A stretch of DNA of 26,787 nucleotides, from positions 1 through 26,787 of the IMG/VR virus record IMGVR_UViG_3300042507_007934; one strand, given 5' to 3'. How positions within the stretch are numbered: the first letter of the stretch is position 1; the number at the start of each line of letters is the position of its first letter. This stretch comes from a virus. The position numbers and the translations under genes were made by a program. Shown piece by piece: positions 7,793-17,717 of this stretch. Below the pieces are notes generated by a model. The model worked only from the letters and a program-made list of their open reading frames with translations, was not told where the DNA came from and made no database searches.

Positions 7793-10700
7793 GAGTAAGA
7801 TTAATATTGTCCAAGTAAATCCAAATACTTTTGAACTACAAACATATAGTTCAACTGATGAAACCCTTATATCTAATCAAATAGTTGAAGGAAAGTTTGG
7901 ACTTCCTGGTGATTATGTAGAGTATTTTGTTTATTCTTTTGATAAGTTACTTCTTTATCCTGTAGATACTCCTGCAATTTCTTCTACAGATTATACTGTA
8001 ACTAATGACCCTTATCTACAAAACCAAGGATTTTATTCTACAATTAATATTAATCCTCTTGTAGATGCTTCTGAATTAGGATTTGATGTAGGTCAATTCT
8101 ATACAATATATAATTTCTTAAAAACTAAACTTAGCTCTTCAGTAGACAATCAATTTTATATTACTGAAATTAGCTCTGATAGAACTGAAGTTAGATTAGA
8201 TACAAACAATATCCCTGATGTTTCTTGGGTACCTTTAGCTCGAGAATTTCAAGCTCAAATCTCAGCTAGTTTTCCATACTACACAGATTTTTATCTGAAT
8301 TTTGGTTATAATAATCTTATTATAGCTAATAATATTTTAGTTGATACTTCTATTGCTTCTAATCCTACAATTTTAGTTAAGCTTTATGAACCCCTACCCC
8401 AACAATATACTTTAAAAAGTGAATGTTGGATTGTAGAACAAGCAGCAGAATCTGTAGCATACCAAATAGAAATTTCTCAACTGTTTGATGTTGAAGATGA
8501 TACTATCCAAATCTCAGGCCCCAATTTTAATTTATCTGAAAAAGATTTAATTAATAATTCTACAACCTACCAGGATTTTGCCTCTTTAACTGCAACTACA
8601 GTTTCAGGTTCATTTAATCAATTAGATAGCCTTTTAGAAGAAAAGGGAATTGAAATTAATGTTGATTATTCTTTATATAACAATTTTATTTTCCTCTCTT
8701 CAGCTTACCAAAGATTATACAACTTTAGATATAAACTAGAATTACTTGAAGAATTATCTGCTACTTCTTCTCTATTATCCAGTATTACAGGTTCAGCTTT
8801 AACATCTTCTGGAGTTTCATCTTCACTAGCAATTAACAATTATCAAATAAATGATATTATTCGAAACTTTGATGGGTACGAATATTATCTATATTACGAG
8901 TCTTCTTCTACTACATGGCCTAAGCAAAACGCTCTTCCGCCCTATACTTTATATTCCACAACTTCACCTGAAGGTATAACCTGGTTTACCTCTCAATCTA
9001 TAGTTGCTAATGACTATGATCAAAATAATTCCAACAATCTTTATTGGAGTATTCCTGAATATATAAGAGAAGACACTCAAAACGAGCCCTATGTACTTTT
9101 TAGTAACATGGTAGGTCAGAGTTTTGATAACAGTTGGCTTTATACTAAAGATCTAAGTAATCGATATAATACAGATAACAGAATTAATTTTGGTATCTCT
9201 AAAGATCTTGTAGCAGATGCTATTAGATCTTTTGGAGTTAAACTTTACCAAAACAATTTCTCATCTAACGATCTTTATATTGCATATTTAGGTTACAACC
9301 CCGAAACCGGGGGTTATTTACCCCCTACTGGGTCTGAATTAATTACAAACTATGTTACTTCATCAGCAGATCCTGTACCTTTAGATGATGTAAATAAAAG
9401 AATCTATAAAAGAATCTATCACAACTTACCTTATCTTTTAAAGAAAAAAGGCACAGTAGATGGGTTGAAAGCTCTTATTACCATCTATGGTATTCCTGAT
9501 ACTATTTTAAGAATATCTGAATTTGGAGGTAAAGATAAAATTAACTCTAACGATTGGGATTTTTGGCAACAAAAATTTAATTACAAATATGATCTTGTAA
9601 AGGATGATACTATCTCTACCCCATTATTTTTAAATAGTACTTGGGGATCAGAAGACAATCGTCCCCAAACTGTAACATTCAGATTTAAAACCCCAGGAGT
9701 TAAATCAGCTTTAACTTTCCCTTCTCAAAGCTTATTTGTAACAGACTCAACACCCAATAATGTTGTTTTAGGGTTACAATACAATCTTTCCAATCACTCT
9801 AGTGGATCCTATAGTGGTTCTATTCTTAATCCTGAATATGAATACGCTAATTTAGTACTCTACCCATATATAACAGATCTCACAACTTCAGCAAGTGTTT
9901 ATTTACCTTTCTTTGATGGGGGTTGGTGGAATGTAGCACTTACTAGAGATGCCGATAATTGGAATTTATATGCTGCTAATAACATTTATAATGGAGATGA
10001 TGGCAGTCAATTAGGCTTTATAGCTTCTGCCTCACTTAATGCCTCTTCAGGACCTTATGCAGCATCAGTTTCAGCTTCATTTGGAAGTGATTTTGGTAAT
10101 GATATTTCTATATTCAAAAAATTCTCAGGATCTCTCCAGGAGATAAGATACTACACTCAACCTATTGCAGTTTCTAGCTTTGAGGATTTTACAATGAATC
10201 CTGATTCTATAGAAACTACATTATGGGATGGAGCTCCCCTACAATTAGCTTTTAGAGGTAATTTAGGTGGAGAATTATACACTGAATCTATCTCTACTCA
10301 TCCTAAAGTTGCTGGTTCTTGGATTACTACATCTTCATTTGAGGGGGATCACAGTAATTTTATTATAGGATCCAATAATTTTACCCCAAATACCGAAACT
10401 GTATATTTTGAACAGCCTATAGCAGGTATTAAAAACGCAGTTTCTAACAAAATTAAACCTATATCTTCTAGTCTCCCCTCAGGTGATACTCTTTCAAGAT
10501 ATATTACTATAGAACAAAATACTGAAGCTGAAAATAATTACACTAATAATGTTAATTATGCTGAAATAGCATTTTCTCCTCAAAACGAAATAAATGAGGA
10601 CATTATGGATCAGCTTGGATTCTTCAATATGGGAGAATTTATAGGAGATCCTAGACAACGTTTCTCTGAAGCAACTTCTTACCCTGATCTAGATCTTTTA

Positions 10701-13244
10701 AGAAATAGTTTCTTTGAAAAATATACAGGCAATTACGACCTTACAGATTATATAAGACTTATCAAATATTTTGATAATTCTTTATTCAAAATGATCAAAG
10801 ATTTTACCCCAGCAAGAACAAGTTTAGCTTCTGGGGTTGTAGTAAAACAAACCTTACTTGAAAGAAGTAAGTATCCGATGCCTGAAGTAACTCAAACACA
10901 GAGTTATTATGAAGGTACTCTTGATATAGTTGAAGTTTCAGGTAGCACTGGGGGTACTTTTAATCAATACAACGGTTTAACTAACAATTGGGAAGTAACT
11001 CAAAGTTGGACTGAAACTATTGTTACCCCATATGGCCTTACTACTCAAATTCACTCTAATCAAGATGAATTTTATAATGGTGAGTTAAGTGGTTCAACTA
11101 TTTTAGTTGAAAACGGTGAGTTGAATGAATTTAACCCATTTAAACAAGTCGATACTACTCCTACAATTTATAACATTCTACTATACGGAGGTGATGGAGC
11201 AGGTGGAACTCCTACTTCATCTACCCAATTCCTTAGCTCAGTATTCCCAGTACCCGGTACAGCTTCTTTTTGGAGTCAAGACCCATCTCAACCTACAGTT
11301 CCAGGACAACCTCCATTTTTTATCCCATACGCTAAAATTCATAGCTTAGATTTAGAAGGAATAAACAATGGTCTAACTTTAGCTAGTGTTGAATCTATTG
11401 TTTGGGGAGGATTTACATTTTATCCTATTACAATCTCTCCAAGAGATGGAGGCGATTATTATTTCTTTGAATTTGCCCCAGGTAACCCTGCTCAGTATTT
11501 ACTTGGTGTTGATCCCCAACTTTTTACTAATCAACTTTTAGTATTTAGCCCTAAAGTAACAGATGCTACAGGCCCATTTCAAAATAATGAGTATAATCCT
11601 ATTATTAATAATAGTGAATTTAATAGATCAAATACTAGTGTTAGACAAGTAGATTACACTACTAATCAGCTAGTCCCTATTAACTTCTCCGCTATAATTT
11701 CAGGAACGGCTGAACCTGCTTCTATCCCTAATTCAAATTATACTTCATATAATTACATTACTCCTAGATATGTTGGTAGTAAAAACACAACTGATGATTT
11801 TAATTCTGATTCTTTAACTACTACTAATTTAATTAAAATCCAACAAAATGTAAACTTAGGAGATAATCCTGTAGGTTTACCTTCTGTAGATTTAAACCAA
11901 ACATATTTTGCCTACTTTAATTGGGCTGGAGGTACATCTCCTGAGTGGGGTGATTTTAAGTCTGATAGAACTACCTATAATATTAGATTTTTTGTTAATG
12001 AACAAGGAAACATAATTAAACCTATCAATGATTCTAATGGAGTCAATTTAGGTATTATGCGTCAAAACTTTACCGAAGGTGGATTAGCCACATCCGCCTT
12101 AACTAATACTAATTTATTTGGTACTCAACTTTCTATTTTAAATGGTTCTTACCCTATATTTAAAAGTGGTAAAACTATCCAACCTATTATTTACAACCAA
12201 TATTCTGTTTTTGATGGTAATGGTAATACTGTAGATTATAACTTCACTAGTTCTATCTATTTTAATCTTCAACCAGGTACTTCACCAACTACAAACTGGT
12301 TATTCCAAGCTAACCGTATTACTACTGATGCTACTATTACTACTAATATATTTGCTACTACTCCTATAGTTATAGATTGGAATAATGTATCTTTTGATAG
12401 TGGTTCTTATTTTGATTTAAGTGGTGATTATTATGAATTCCCAGCTAATACTGATACTCAAGTTAGATTTATAGTTGGTATTGCTTCTCTACTTTCATTT
12501 GCTTGGACTCAACCTGGTCAACAGGCTACACTTACCTATGCTATTCAAAAAGCAGCTAGTCCTTATACCAATTGGACTACTTTATCTCAAGGGAATGTAA
12601 GTTTTAGCAAATTTACTAATGCTTTCAACGATGTTACTATAGAAACACAACCTTTAAACTTCACAGCAGGAGATAGAGTTAGAGTTGTATTAACTAATTT
12701 TTCAGTTAATCCTTTCTCTTCTAATACTGCTACTATAAAAATAGGTGCTGGTTCATTTTTCTATAATACACAACTTAAATCTCCCGGAACTATTCCTTCT
12801 GCAAGTAGTCCATACTTTACTTCTAATACTGTTAATCTTAATGTTTTAACAGCATCTGCTGAGTTTTCTAGTTTCTATGGATTTACTGCAACCGGAATTC
12901 CTAATAGTGGATTTAATGCTATTAGTTATCCTTTTATCCCTCAAGTTAATGATGAAATAAGATTTGAAGGTGTTGAATCTGAAGCTTATACTATTACTAA
13001 TGTAACCTATACTAATAGATTATACTTTACTTTAAACCACGATATCTCAACTGGAATTAATATTAACCAATTCTTAATCAGAAGGTATGTAGACGACCCA
13101 GCATTTATAATTTTAGACGTAGACAAACCCGCAGGCGATTCTGGTGGTGGTATCTTAAAACCTGAATATTTATTGGGTAGAATTGAAAACAGAGTAGATT
13201 CAATCCTTCAGAATCTAGAAGAAAAAGGTTTAATAGAATCCTAA
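7785..13244 (+). CDS. Giant (1819 aa) baseplate/tail protein with a lectin-like region
   Basis: This is the largest gene in the window and a probable outer baseplate or tail-tip component. Around residues 305-325 is an AYQRLYNFRYKLELLEEL segment. Around residues 540-585 is a basic region with LPYLLKKKGTVDGLKALI and IYGIPDTILRISEFGG. Around 985-1030 are LIKYFDNSLFKMIKDFTPAR and LLERSKYP. I associate these motifs with very large structural proteins of Bacteroidetes-type contractile phages. Roughly residues 625-790 look like a concanavalin A/LamG-type sandwich (VTFRFKTPG, then GGWWNVALTRDADNWNLYA, then LQEIRYY). The last third is beta-rich and repetitive in composition, ending in a short coiled coil (LLGRIENRVDSILQNLEEKG). 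Exact equivalence to T4 gp7 or gp10 cannot be shown by eye. Confidence 0.78.
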   Translation: MAESKINIVQVNPNTFELQTYSSTDETLISNQIVEGKFGLPGDYVEYFVYSFDKLLLYPVDTPAISSTDYTVTNDPYLQNQGFYSTININPLVDASELGFDVGQFYTIYNFLKTKLSSSVDNQFYITEISSDRTEVRLDTNNIPDVSWVPLAREFQAQISASFPYYTDFYLNFGYNNLIIANNILVDTSIASNPTILVKLYEPLPQQYTLKSECWIVEQAAESVAYQIEISQLFDVEDDTIQISGPNFNLSEKDLINNSTTYQDFASLTATTVSGSFNQLDSLLEEKGIEINVDYSLYNNFIFLSSAYQRLYNFRYKLELLEELSATSSLLSSITGSALTSSGVSSSLAINNYQINDIIRNFDGYEYYLYYESSSTTWPKQNALPPYTLYSTTSPEGITWFTSQSIVANDYDQNNSNNLYWSIPEYIREDTQNEPYVLFSNMVGQSFDNSWLYTKDLSNRYNTDNRINFGISKDLVADAIRSFGVKLYQNNFSSNDLYIAYLGYNPETGGYLPPTGSELITNYVTSSADPVPLDDVNKRIYKRIYHNLPYLLKKKGTVDGLKALITIYGIPDTILRISEFGGKDKINSNDWDFWQQKFNYKYDLVKDDTISTPLFLNSTWGSEDNRPQTVTFRFKTPGVKSALTFPSQSLFVTDSTPNNVVLGLQYNLSNHSSGSYSGSILNPEYEYANLVLYPYITDLTTSASVYLPFFDGGWWNVALTRDADNWNLYAANNIYNGDDGSQLGFIASASLNASSGPYAASVSASFGSDFGNDISIFKKFSGSLQEIRYYTQPIAVSSFEDFTMNPDSIETTLWDGAPLQLAFRGNLGGELYTESISTHPKVAGSWITTSSFEGDHSNFIIGSNNFTPNTETVYFEQPIAGIKNAVSNKIKPISSSLPSGDTLSRYITIEQNTEAENNYTNNVNYAEIAFSPQNEINEDIMDQLGFFNMGEFIGDPRQRFSEATSYPDLDLLRNSFFEKYTGNYDLTDYIRLIKYFDNSLFKMIKDFTPARTSLASGVVVKQTLLERSKYPMPEVTQTQSYYEGTLDIVEVSGSTGGTFNQYNGLTNNWEVTQSWTETIVTPYGLTTQIHSNQDEFYNGELSGSTILVENGELNEFNPFKQVDTTPTIYNILLYGGDGAGGTPTSSTQFLSSVFPVPGTASFWSQDPSQPTVPGQPPFFIPYAKIHSLDLEGINNGLTLASVESIVWGGFTFYPITISPRDGGDYYFFEFAPGNPAQYLLGVDPQLFTNQLLVFSPKVTDATGPFQNNEYNPIINNSEFNRSNTSVRQVDYTTNQLVPINFSAIISGTAEPASIPNSNYTSYNYITPRYVGSKNTTDDFNSDSLTTTNLIKIQQNVNLGDNPVGLPSVDLNQTYFAYFNWAGGTSPEWGDFKSDRTTYNIRFFVNEQGNIIKPINDSNGVNLGIMRQNFTEGGLATSALTNTNLFGTQLSILNGSYPIFKSGKTIQPIIYNQYSVFDGNGNTVDYNFTSSIYFNLQPGTSPTTNWLFQANRITTDATITTNIFATTPIVIDWNNVSFDSGSYFDLSGDYYEFPANTDTQVRFIVGIASLLSFAWTQPGQQATLTYAIQKAASPYTNWTTLSQGNVSFSKFTNAFNDVTIETQPLNFTAGDRVRVVLTNFSVNPFSSNTATIKIGAGSFFYNTQLKSPGTIPSASSPYFTSNTVNLNVLTASAEFSSFYGFTATGIPNSGFNAISYPFIPQVNDEIRFEGVESEAYTITNVTYTNRLYFTLNHDISTGININQFLIRRYVDDPAFIILDVDKPAGDSGGGILKPEYLLGRIENRVDSILQNLEEKGLIES

Positions 13245-13250
13245 TATCAA

Positions 13251-14981
13251 GTGGCTGAAAAAAGAATAGCTAATAAAAGAGTTGATACTGATGGTGGTAT
13301 CTGGGTAGATAGACGTTTAGCTTTTAATAAATTCAATCTCCCTATAATCGAGTCTGGGTGGCAAAATTATTTCCTTACCATAGACAACGATGGAATTACC
13401 TCTCTAGCCCAGGGAATGTCAGGAACTAGTGGAGCAGGTACAGCAGGAACATCAGGCCTTTCTAATGGCACTTCAGGCACCTCAGGTACTTCAGGCGCAA
13501 GAGGAACTTCAGGCACATCAGGCACATCCGGTGTGGGTTCCGCAGGCACCTCAGGAGCTACTGGTACTTCAGGAGCCCCAGGCACTTCAGGCACTTCGGG
13601 AGCCCCAGGTACTTCAGGAGTTCCAGGTAGTTCAGGTACTTCAGGAGCTCAAGGCACTTCAGGCACATCAGGTGCTCCTGGCAATCCTGGTACCTCAGGC
13701 ACTTCAGCTCCAGGTATAACTTCAGGTACTTCTGGTGTGGGTTCACCTGGAAGTTCAGGCACCAACGGTACTTCAGGAGCCAATGGTACTTCAGGCATAA
13801 ACGGATCTTCGGGCACATCAGGCTTTAGAGGCACTTCAGGCACCTCAGGTATTAATGGTACTTCGGCCACTAGCGGCACTTCAGGTACTAATGGTACAAC
13901 AGGTACTTCCGGAACCAGTGGTACATCTGGTATTAATGGTACCGCCGGTACTTCAGGAGCTCAAGGAACAGGGGGAACAAGCGGAACCTCAGGGGCTCAA
14001 GGTGATAAAGGAGCTCAAGGAACAGGAGGAACAAGCGGAACAAGCGGAACTTCAGGGGGGGCTGGTGCTGCCGGTACTTCTGGTACTTCTTCTACAAGTG
14101 GTTCTACCTGTGGAAATGCTGTAGCTTTTCAATCAGCCGCAATTCTTCAAAGTACAGCTCAAAACGCCCAATTAAGATTTAGAAGACTTTATACCCTCCC
14201 AGTATTAGCTAACCAAGCAGGAGGAATTTCTACTACTCCTTCATCTGAGATGTATAATTTTAATAATCCTTCTTATACTGGAGGCACTACAGAAAGCCCA
14301 GTTACGGTTCTTAATGCCACTATCCCCTCTAATTTCGCTAATGCTATAGCTAATTCTTTAACATCCCCAGTAACTTATGAAGGAGATCTTTTAGACCAAG
14401 ATCCCCTATATGCAGGTGAAGTAGCTAATATGCTTCCCATGGATACGGTTATGTATACTACTTATGCCCAAAACCCAGACCCATCAACAGCACCTGCTTA
14501 CAGAAGACCTTATTTAGCTACTAATTTTTCTTTTATAGGAAATAATGCAGCTCAAGACCTTTCAGATGCTTCATTTATAGTTTGTATGGTGGTTTTTGGT
14601 TTAACTCCTAAACCTGCTCATTTAGAAACATTCTGGGGTCCCGATATATATTATAATCCTTATAATAATATTCTTAGTACTAATAATCCTCAAATAATTG
14701 AATACAATGTTAGATTTATAGGACCTATAATCCCTGACAATCCATTTTTAAGTGAAACTTTTACTAGAGCTACTAATAATTGGAGGTCTACAGGTGTAGC
14801 AGATGTTGCCGGGTATAACCATTATGGGATAGGTTGGACTATAATTAATCCTGATACTCCTGAAGATGATGAAGGTTATATTGTGTTAAATCCTGAAAGT
14901 TTAGGTAATATCAATACTATGATTAGAGGAAGGTGGGGTCATGTATTTAAGATTTGTCAACAACCTTTACCTCAAGTTTAA
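13251..14981 (+). CDS. Collagen-like tail fibre protein with Gly-X-X repeats
   Basis: A 576-aa protein in three parts. Residues 1-56 form a short head ([18 protein letters not shown]..). Residues of about 57-286 are an almost unbroken Gly-X-X array, mostly GTS with APG, AQG, INGT and VGS variants, expected to form a collagen-like triple helix. The C-terminal 290 residues are aromatic-rich and globular ([47 protein letters not shown]), a plausible trimerisation or receptor-binding tip. The start chosen is GTG: GTG-GCT-GAA here parallels ATG-GCT-GAG in the preceding gene, and there is no better ATG upstream. It lies 6 bp after the giant tail gene, as expected for a fibre assembled onto it. Confidence 0.8.
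   Translation: MAEKRIANKRVDTDGGIWVDRRLAFNKFNLPIIESGWQNYFLTIDNDGITSLAQGMSGTSGAGTAGTSGLSNGTSGTSGTSGARGTSGTSGTSGVGSAGTSGATGTSGAPGTSGTSGAPGTSGVPGSSGTSGAQGTSGTSGAPGNPGTSGTSAPGITSGTSGVGSPGSSGTNGTSGANGTSGINGSSGTSGFRGTSGTSGINGTSATSGTSGTNGTTGTSGTSGTSGINGTAGTSGAQGTGGTSGTSGAQGDKGAQGTGGTSGTSGTSGGAGAAGTSGTSSTSGSTCGNAVAFQSAAILQSTAQNAQLRFRRLYTLPVLANQAGGISTTPSSEMYNFNNPSYTGGTTESPVTVLNATIPSNFANAIANSLTSPVTYEGDLLDQDPLYAGEVANMLPMDTVMYTTYAQNPDPSTAPAYRRPYLATNFSFIGNNAAQDLSDASFIVCMVVFGLTPKPAHLETFWGPDIYYNPYNNILSTNNPQIIEYNVRFIGPIIPDNPFLSETFTRATNNWRSTGVADVAGYNHYGIGWTIINPDTPEDDEGYIVLNPESLGNINTMIRGRWGHVFKICQQPLPQV
13418..14103 (+). repeat. Degenerate 9-bp DNA repeat encoding the Gly-Thr-Ser array
   Basis: Tandem degenerate copies of a 9-bp unit (GGCACTTCA, GGTACTTCA, GGAACATCA and similar) encode the collagen-like stretch. 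The region is more GC-rich than its surroundings and keeps several other frames open on both strands; these are by-products of the repeat. Third positions vary (GGC/GGT/GGA, ACT/ACA/ACC, TCA/TCC/TCT), so the array is old or under selection against perfect repeats. It could still expand or contract by slippage. Confidence 0.85.
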
Positions 14982-14984
14982 GAT

Positions 14985-15007
14985 AACTTGGTAATAGGTT
15001 TTATTTT
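14985..15007 (+). terminator. Weak hairpin plus T-rich tract, possible terminator
   Basis: AACTT (14985-14989) can pair with AGGTT (14996-15000) across a 6-nt loop, including one G-U pair, and is followed by TTATTTT. The stem is short, so this is at best a weak terminator. It lies in the 59-bp gap between the collagen-like fibre gene and the next motif-preceded gene, where a transcript boundary would make sense. Confidence 0.25.
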
Positions 15008-15010
15008 CAT

Positions 15011-15019
15011 ATATTTATA
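15011..15019 (+). promoter_or_regulatory. ATATTTATA motif, candidate late regulatory site (copy 3)
   Basis: This copy ends 21 bp before the ATG at 15041, the widest spacing of the five. The spacer contains ACGCATTTAAAC directly before the ATG, similar to ACGCGTTTAA before the ATG at 23868. This is the copy that best fits a normal promoter with a short leader. Confidence 0.5.
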
Positions 15020-15040
15020 ATAAAAAATACGCATTTAAAC

Positions 15041-15700
15041 ATGGGATATTTAAACAACAGTGTAGTAACAGTAGATGCTATCTTAACAGATGTAGGTAGA
15101 GAGTTACTTGCTAAAAACGACGGTTCATTCCGTATTACTCAATTTGCTCTATCTGACGACGAAATCGATTATACACTTTATAATCCAAGCAACCCTTCAG
15201 GTTCAGCTTTTTATGGTCAAGCAATTGAAAACATGCCTCTTCTAGAAGCATTTCCTCTTGTAACCCAAGAAATGAAGTATGTGTTAACTACACTACCTCG
15301 TGGAACCTCTAAGATGCCAGTACTTGATCTAGGATATGCAGCAATTACTCTAAAACAAGGAGCTTCACTTGCTATTACACCTCAGACACTAAACTATTTA
15401 GGTGGCCTCAATACATTCGAATCTAGCGGTTATACCGCAACTATATCCGATGTACGCGTGCTTAACACATTTAACGGGGTAGGCATCAACACTCCAGAAG
15501 CCAACGCACTAAACAGTACTACAACGGTAGGTACAAACGTATCTAAAACAGTTGTTGGTACAACAATCAATATGACTGCAACTACTGTAAATACATTGTT
15601 TGGTTCTAATACAATCTTACAAGCCACTTTAACAGTAGTAGGTAGAGATTCAGGTGCTCGTATTACAATTCCTGTAACTATTACTAAAACTTCAGCTTAA
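15041..15700 (+). CDS. Probable virion structural protein (219 aa)
   Basis: The N-terminal half is reminiscent of a small structural protein common in environmental T4-like phages: VDAILTDVGRELLAKNDGSF, then RITQFALSDDEIDYTLYNP, AIENMPLLEAFPLVTQEMKY and LDLGYAAITLKQGASLAI. The C-terminal 90 residues are Thr/Val/Asn-rich and resemble an Ig-like beta-sandwich (SGYTATISDVRVL ... LQATLTVVGRDSGARITIPV). There are no catalytic motifs. It starts a new transcription block, with an ATATTTATA motif upstream, and is followed after 2 bp by another structural-looking gene. Its codon choice looks somewhat more balanced than that of the flanking tail genes, which may mean high expression. The exact virion location is unknown. 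Confidence 0.7.
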   Translation: MGYLNNSVVTVDAILTDVGRELLAKNDGSFRITQFALSDDEIDYTLYNPSNPSGSAFYGQAIENMPLLEAFPLVTQEMKYVLTTLPRGTSKMPVLDLGYAAITLKQGASLAITPQTLNYLGGLNTFESSGYTATISDVRVLNTFNGVGINTPEANALNSTTTVGTNVSKTVVGTTINMTATTVNTLFGSNTILQATLTVVGRDSGARITIPVTITKTSA

Positions 15701-15702
15701 TT

Positions 15703-16743
15703 ATGTCGTTTAAAAGATTAACCCCTTCAGATTTTTTAGTATCAGCTGATTCAGTTACAGCCCCTTGTTGGACAAATGATATTCAAACATTATCTAGTTT
15801 TTATACTTCTTCTACTCAAGAAGCAAGTTCACAAGGAGATTATGTATTAGCAGTTTATAACACAGTTTCATCTTACGATAGTGCCTCAATCCAATTTTAT
15901 ATTGGATATTGCGATGCTTATGGTTCGGGTTCAACTGCTTACAATTCTGCTATCCCTGGTCTTTCTCCTTCAAGAACTTTATATGGTCAATACCGAAACC
16001 TTATTCTTGAAGATGAAAACTCTGAGTTTGCATTTGGATCAGTTTCTAGCTCTCAATTCTTTGCTATCTCAGTAGAAAGAGCTAATTATAAACAATCCCT
16101 TCTTCCTGGATCTCTAAACCTAACCCTTTCAGGTTCTGCAGCTAATACTACATTAAAGTTAACAGATAATAGTAACGATATTTCTGTTGTGCCTTATATC
16201 AATGGAACTAGAGTTTATCAAATCATCTCAGGTTCAAATGGTACTGCTGCTTCTGCTGCGCCAACAGGAACAACTACACGTGGTTATACCGCTTCGGGTT
16301 CTTATGGATGGTTTATTCCTGATATGGGTACTATTTTATTAAATGCTAAAGCTCTTCAACTTCAAGTTGTAAATGGAGGTGTTGCTTTAGTTCCTCAAAC
16401 CGGTAGCTCAAATATAGCCAATGGTTTAAACAATACAATAATGTTTAGATCCATTAATAGTGGTTCTAGCTTTGCTTTAAATTCTCAAGAAAACGTTACT
16501 TCGGATTATGTATTCATAAGACCGCAAAACGCAGAATTTAACTACACAACCAACCCATCCTTCATCTCAGGTTCAACTGGTGAGGTAATTTACTCTCAAT
16601 ACATCAACAACCCACAAACTTATATTACAACTGTAGGTTTATATAACGATGCAAACGAGTTATTAGCTGTAGCAAAATTATCTAGACCATTAGTTAAAGA
16701 TTTTACCAAAGAAGCATTAATCCGCGTTAAGCTAGATTTTTAA
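15703..16743 (+). CDS. Probable virion/fibre protein sharing a C-terminal module with the next gene
   Basis: A 346-aa, Ser/Thr/Asn-rich, beta-type protein without catalytic motifs or a signal peptide. Its last 80 residues contain EFNYTTNPSFISGSTGE, then TYITTVGLYNDANELLAVAK and LSRPLVKDFTKEALIRVKLD. Almost the same layout ends the following gene (EFNLTLNPSAQ, YVTTVGLYNEAQDLLAVAKL, LTILVNLD), so the two are paralogs at the C-terminus with unrelated N-terminal regions. The shared module probably docks both proteins to the same virion partner. It lies 2 bp after the 219-aa structural gene and 5 bp before its partner. Fibre, whisker or decoration protein are all possible. Confidence 0.7.
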   Translation: MSFKRLTPSDFLVSADSVTAPCWTNDIQTLSSFYTSSTQEASSQGDYVLAVYNTVSSYDSASIQFYIGYCDAYGSGSTAYNSAIPGLSPSRTLYGQYRNLILEDENSEFAFGSVSSSQFFAISVERANYKQSLLPGSLNLTLSGSAANTTLKLTDNSNDISVVPYINGTRVYQIISGSNGTAASAAPTGTTTRGYTASGSYGWFIPDMGTILLNAKALQLQVVNGGVALVPQTGSSNIANGLNNTIMFRSINSGSSFALNSQENVTSDYVFIRPQNAEFNYTTNPSFISGSTGEVIYSQYINNPQTYITTVGLYNDANELLAVAKLSRPLVKDFTKEALIRVKLDF

Positions 16744-16748
16744 AATGA

Positions 16749-17717
16749 ATGGGAGCTTGGAAACAATTTTTAACCTCAGACATAATTGTTACCCCATTTC
16801 AGGTTAACAAAGGTTTTAGCTTACCTTATACCCAATGGGCAACCGGATCAGATGGGCAAATAGTAGGTATCGATAGATTTTTTGGACTTAGCGGTAGTTG
16901 GTTTAGCAATAAATCAACTACTGGTACTCTTACTGTCGAATACCAAACTTTAATTTACGATTCTGTAAAACAACTCTACTACTCTAATTTTTTGAGTAGT
17001 AGTACAGGAGACAATGCTGTACCTCCTACTCTTATCCCCGGTTCTACCCCTTCAGGTTCAGGTAATGTTTTAATAGGGTCTGGTTCAGGTCCTCTATACG
17101 ACAATTTCTTACAAAGCACTTTAACTCCACAACGATACTGGAATCCTATAGAAATTTTAGTTTTATCTGTACCTTCAAAAGTTTATGGAGAATATATTGC
17201 TCCTAATACTTTTAGATGGGCTTGTGGCACACCGGGTGTTGAAGGAACTATTGTAGATGATGGGGAAGGTAACCTATTTTCAGGTAGTACTAATGTGGGG
17301 AATATTATTTACCCTCATGGTCTAGCAATCTTAACTTATACTTCTTCTATTTTTGGAGAAGACCTTGCGTTTTGGTTAGGAGAAACAAACATGACTTGTT
17401 CTTTCTCTTCATCCATGACCATATATGAAACACAATATAAATGCACAATCCGAGAAGATGAGTTTAATCTTACACTAAACCCATCAGCTCAAGCCAGTGG
17501 TTCTATAATCACTGTTAATTCAGGATCAGGATCATTTTACCAACCAGGTAATGGAAAACTATTAGATACTGTAACCGGATCTTATTTCTCACCTTATGTA
17601 ACCACTGTTGGTTTATATAATGAAGCACAAGATCTATTGGCTGTAGCCAAATTATCACAACCATTACCTACTTCAAACACAACTGATCTGACAATCCTAG
17701 TAAACCTAGATAGATAA
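16749..17717 (+). CDS. Probable virion/fibre protein, paralog of the preceding gene at its C-terminus
   Basis: A 322-aa beta-rich protein, low in Lys and Arg, with many Ser, Gly, Tyr and Trp residues. The N-terminus reads WKQFLTSDIIVTPFQVNKGF and the middle has Gly/Ser-rich loops (STPSGSGNVLIGSGSG). The C-terminal 80 residues repeat the module of the preceding gene (YVTTVGLYNEAQDLLAVAKL). An ATG at 16745 is in another frame, and the in-frame ATG at 16749 is used here. The stop overlaps the start of the GIY-YIG-like gene as TAATG. Its location in the virion is unknown; the paired arrangement suggests a heteromeric assembly with its neighbour. Confidence 0.7.
   Translation: MGAWKQFLTSDIIVTPFQVNKGFSLPYTQWATGSDGQIVGIDRFFGLSGSWFSNKSTTGTLTVEYQTLIYDSVKQLYYSNFLSSSTGDNAVPPTLIPGSTPSGSGNVLIGSGSGPLYDNFLQSTLTPQRYWNPIEILVLSVPSKVYGEYIAPNTFRWACGTPGVEGTIVDDGEGNLFSGSTNVGNIIYPHGLAILTYTSSIFGEDLAFWLGETNMTCSFSSSMTIYETQYKCTIREDEFNLTLNPSAQASGSIITVNSGSGSFYQPGNGKLLDTVTGSYFSPYVTTVGLYNEAQDLLAVAKLSQPLPTSNTTDLTILVNLDR

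Noticed and set aside
13418-14103. CRISPR array or diversity-generating template.
   Set aside because: The repeats are continuous 9-bp coding units without unique spacers; no Cas gene, reverse transcriptase or template/variable repeat pair is visible.
13367-14124. Several additional open frames on both strands across the collagen-like region (rich in Pro-Glu-Val, Gln-Ala or Leu-Lys repeats).
   Set aside because: The 9-bp repeat lacks stop codons in other frames, so these are shadows of the Gly-X-X gene; their sequences are mere repeat translations with no plausible start context.
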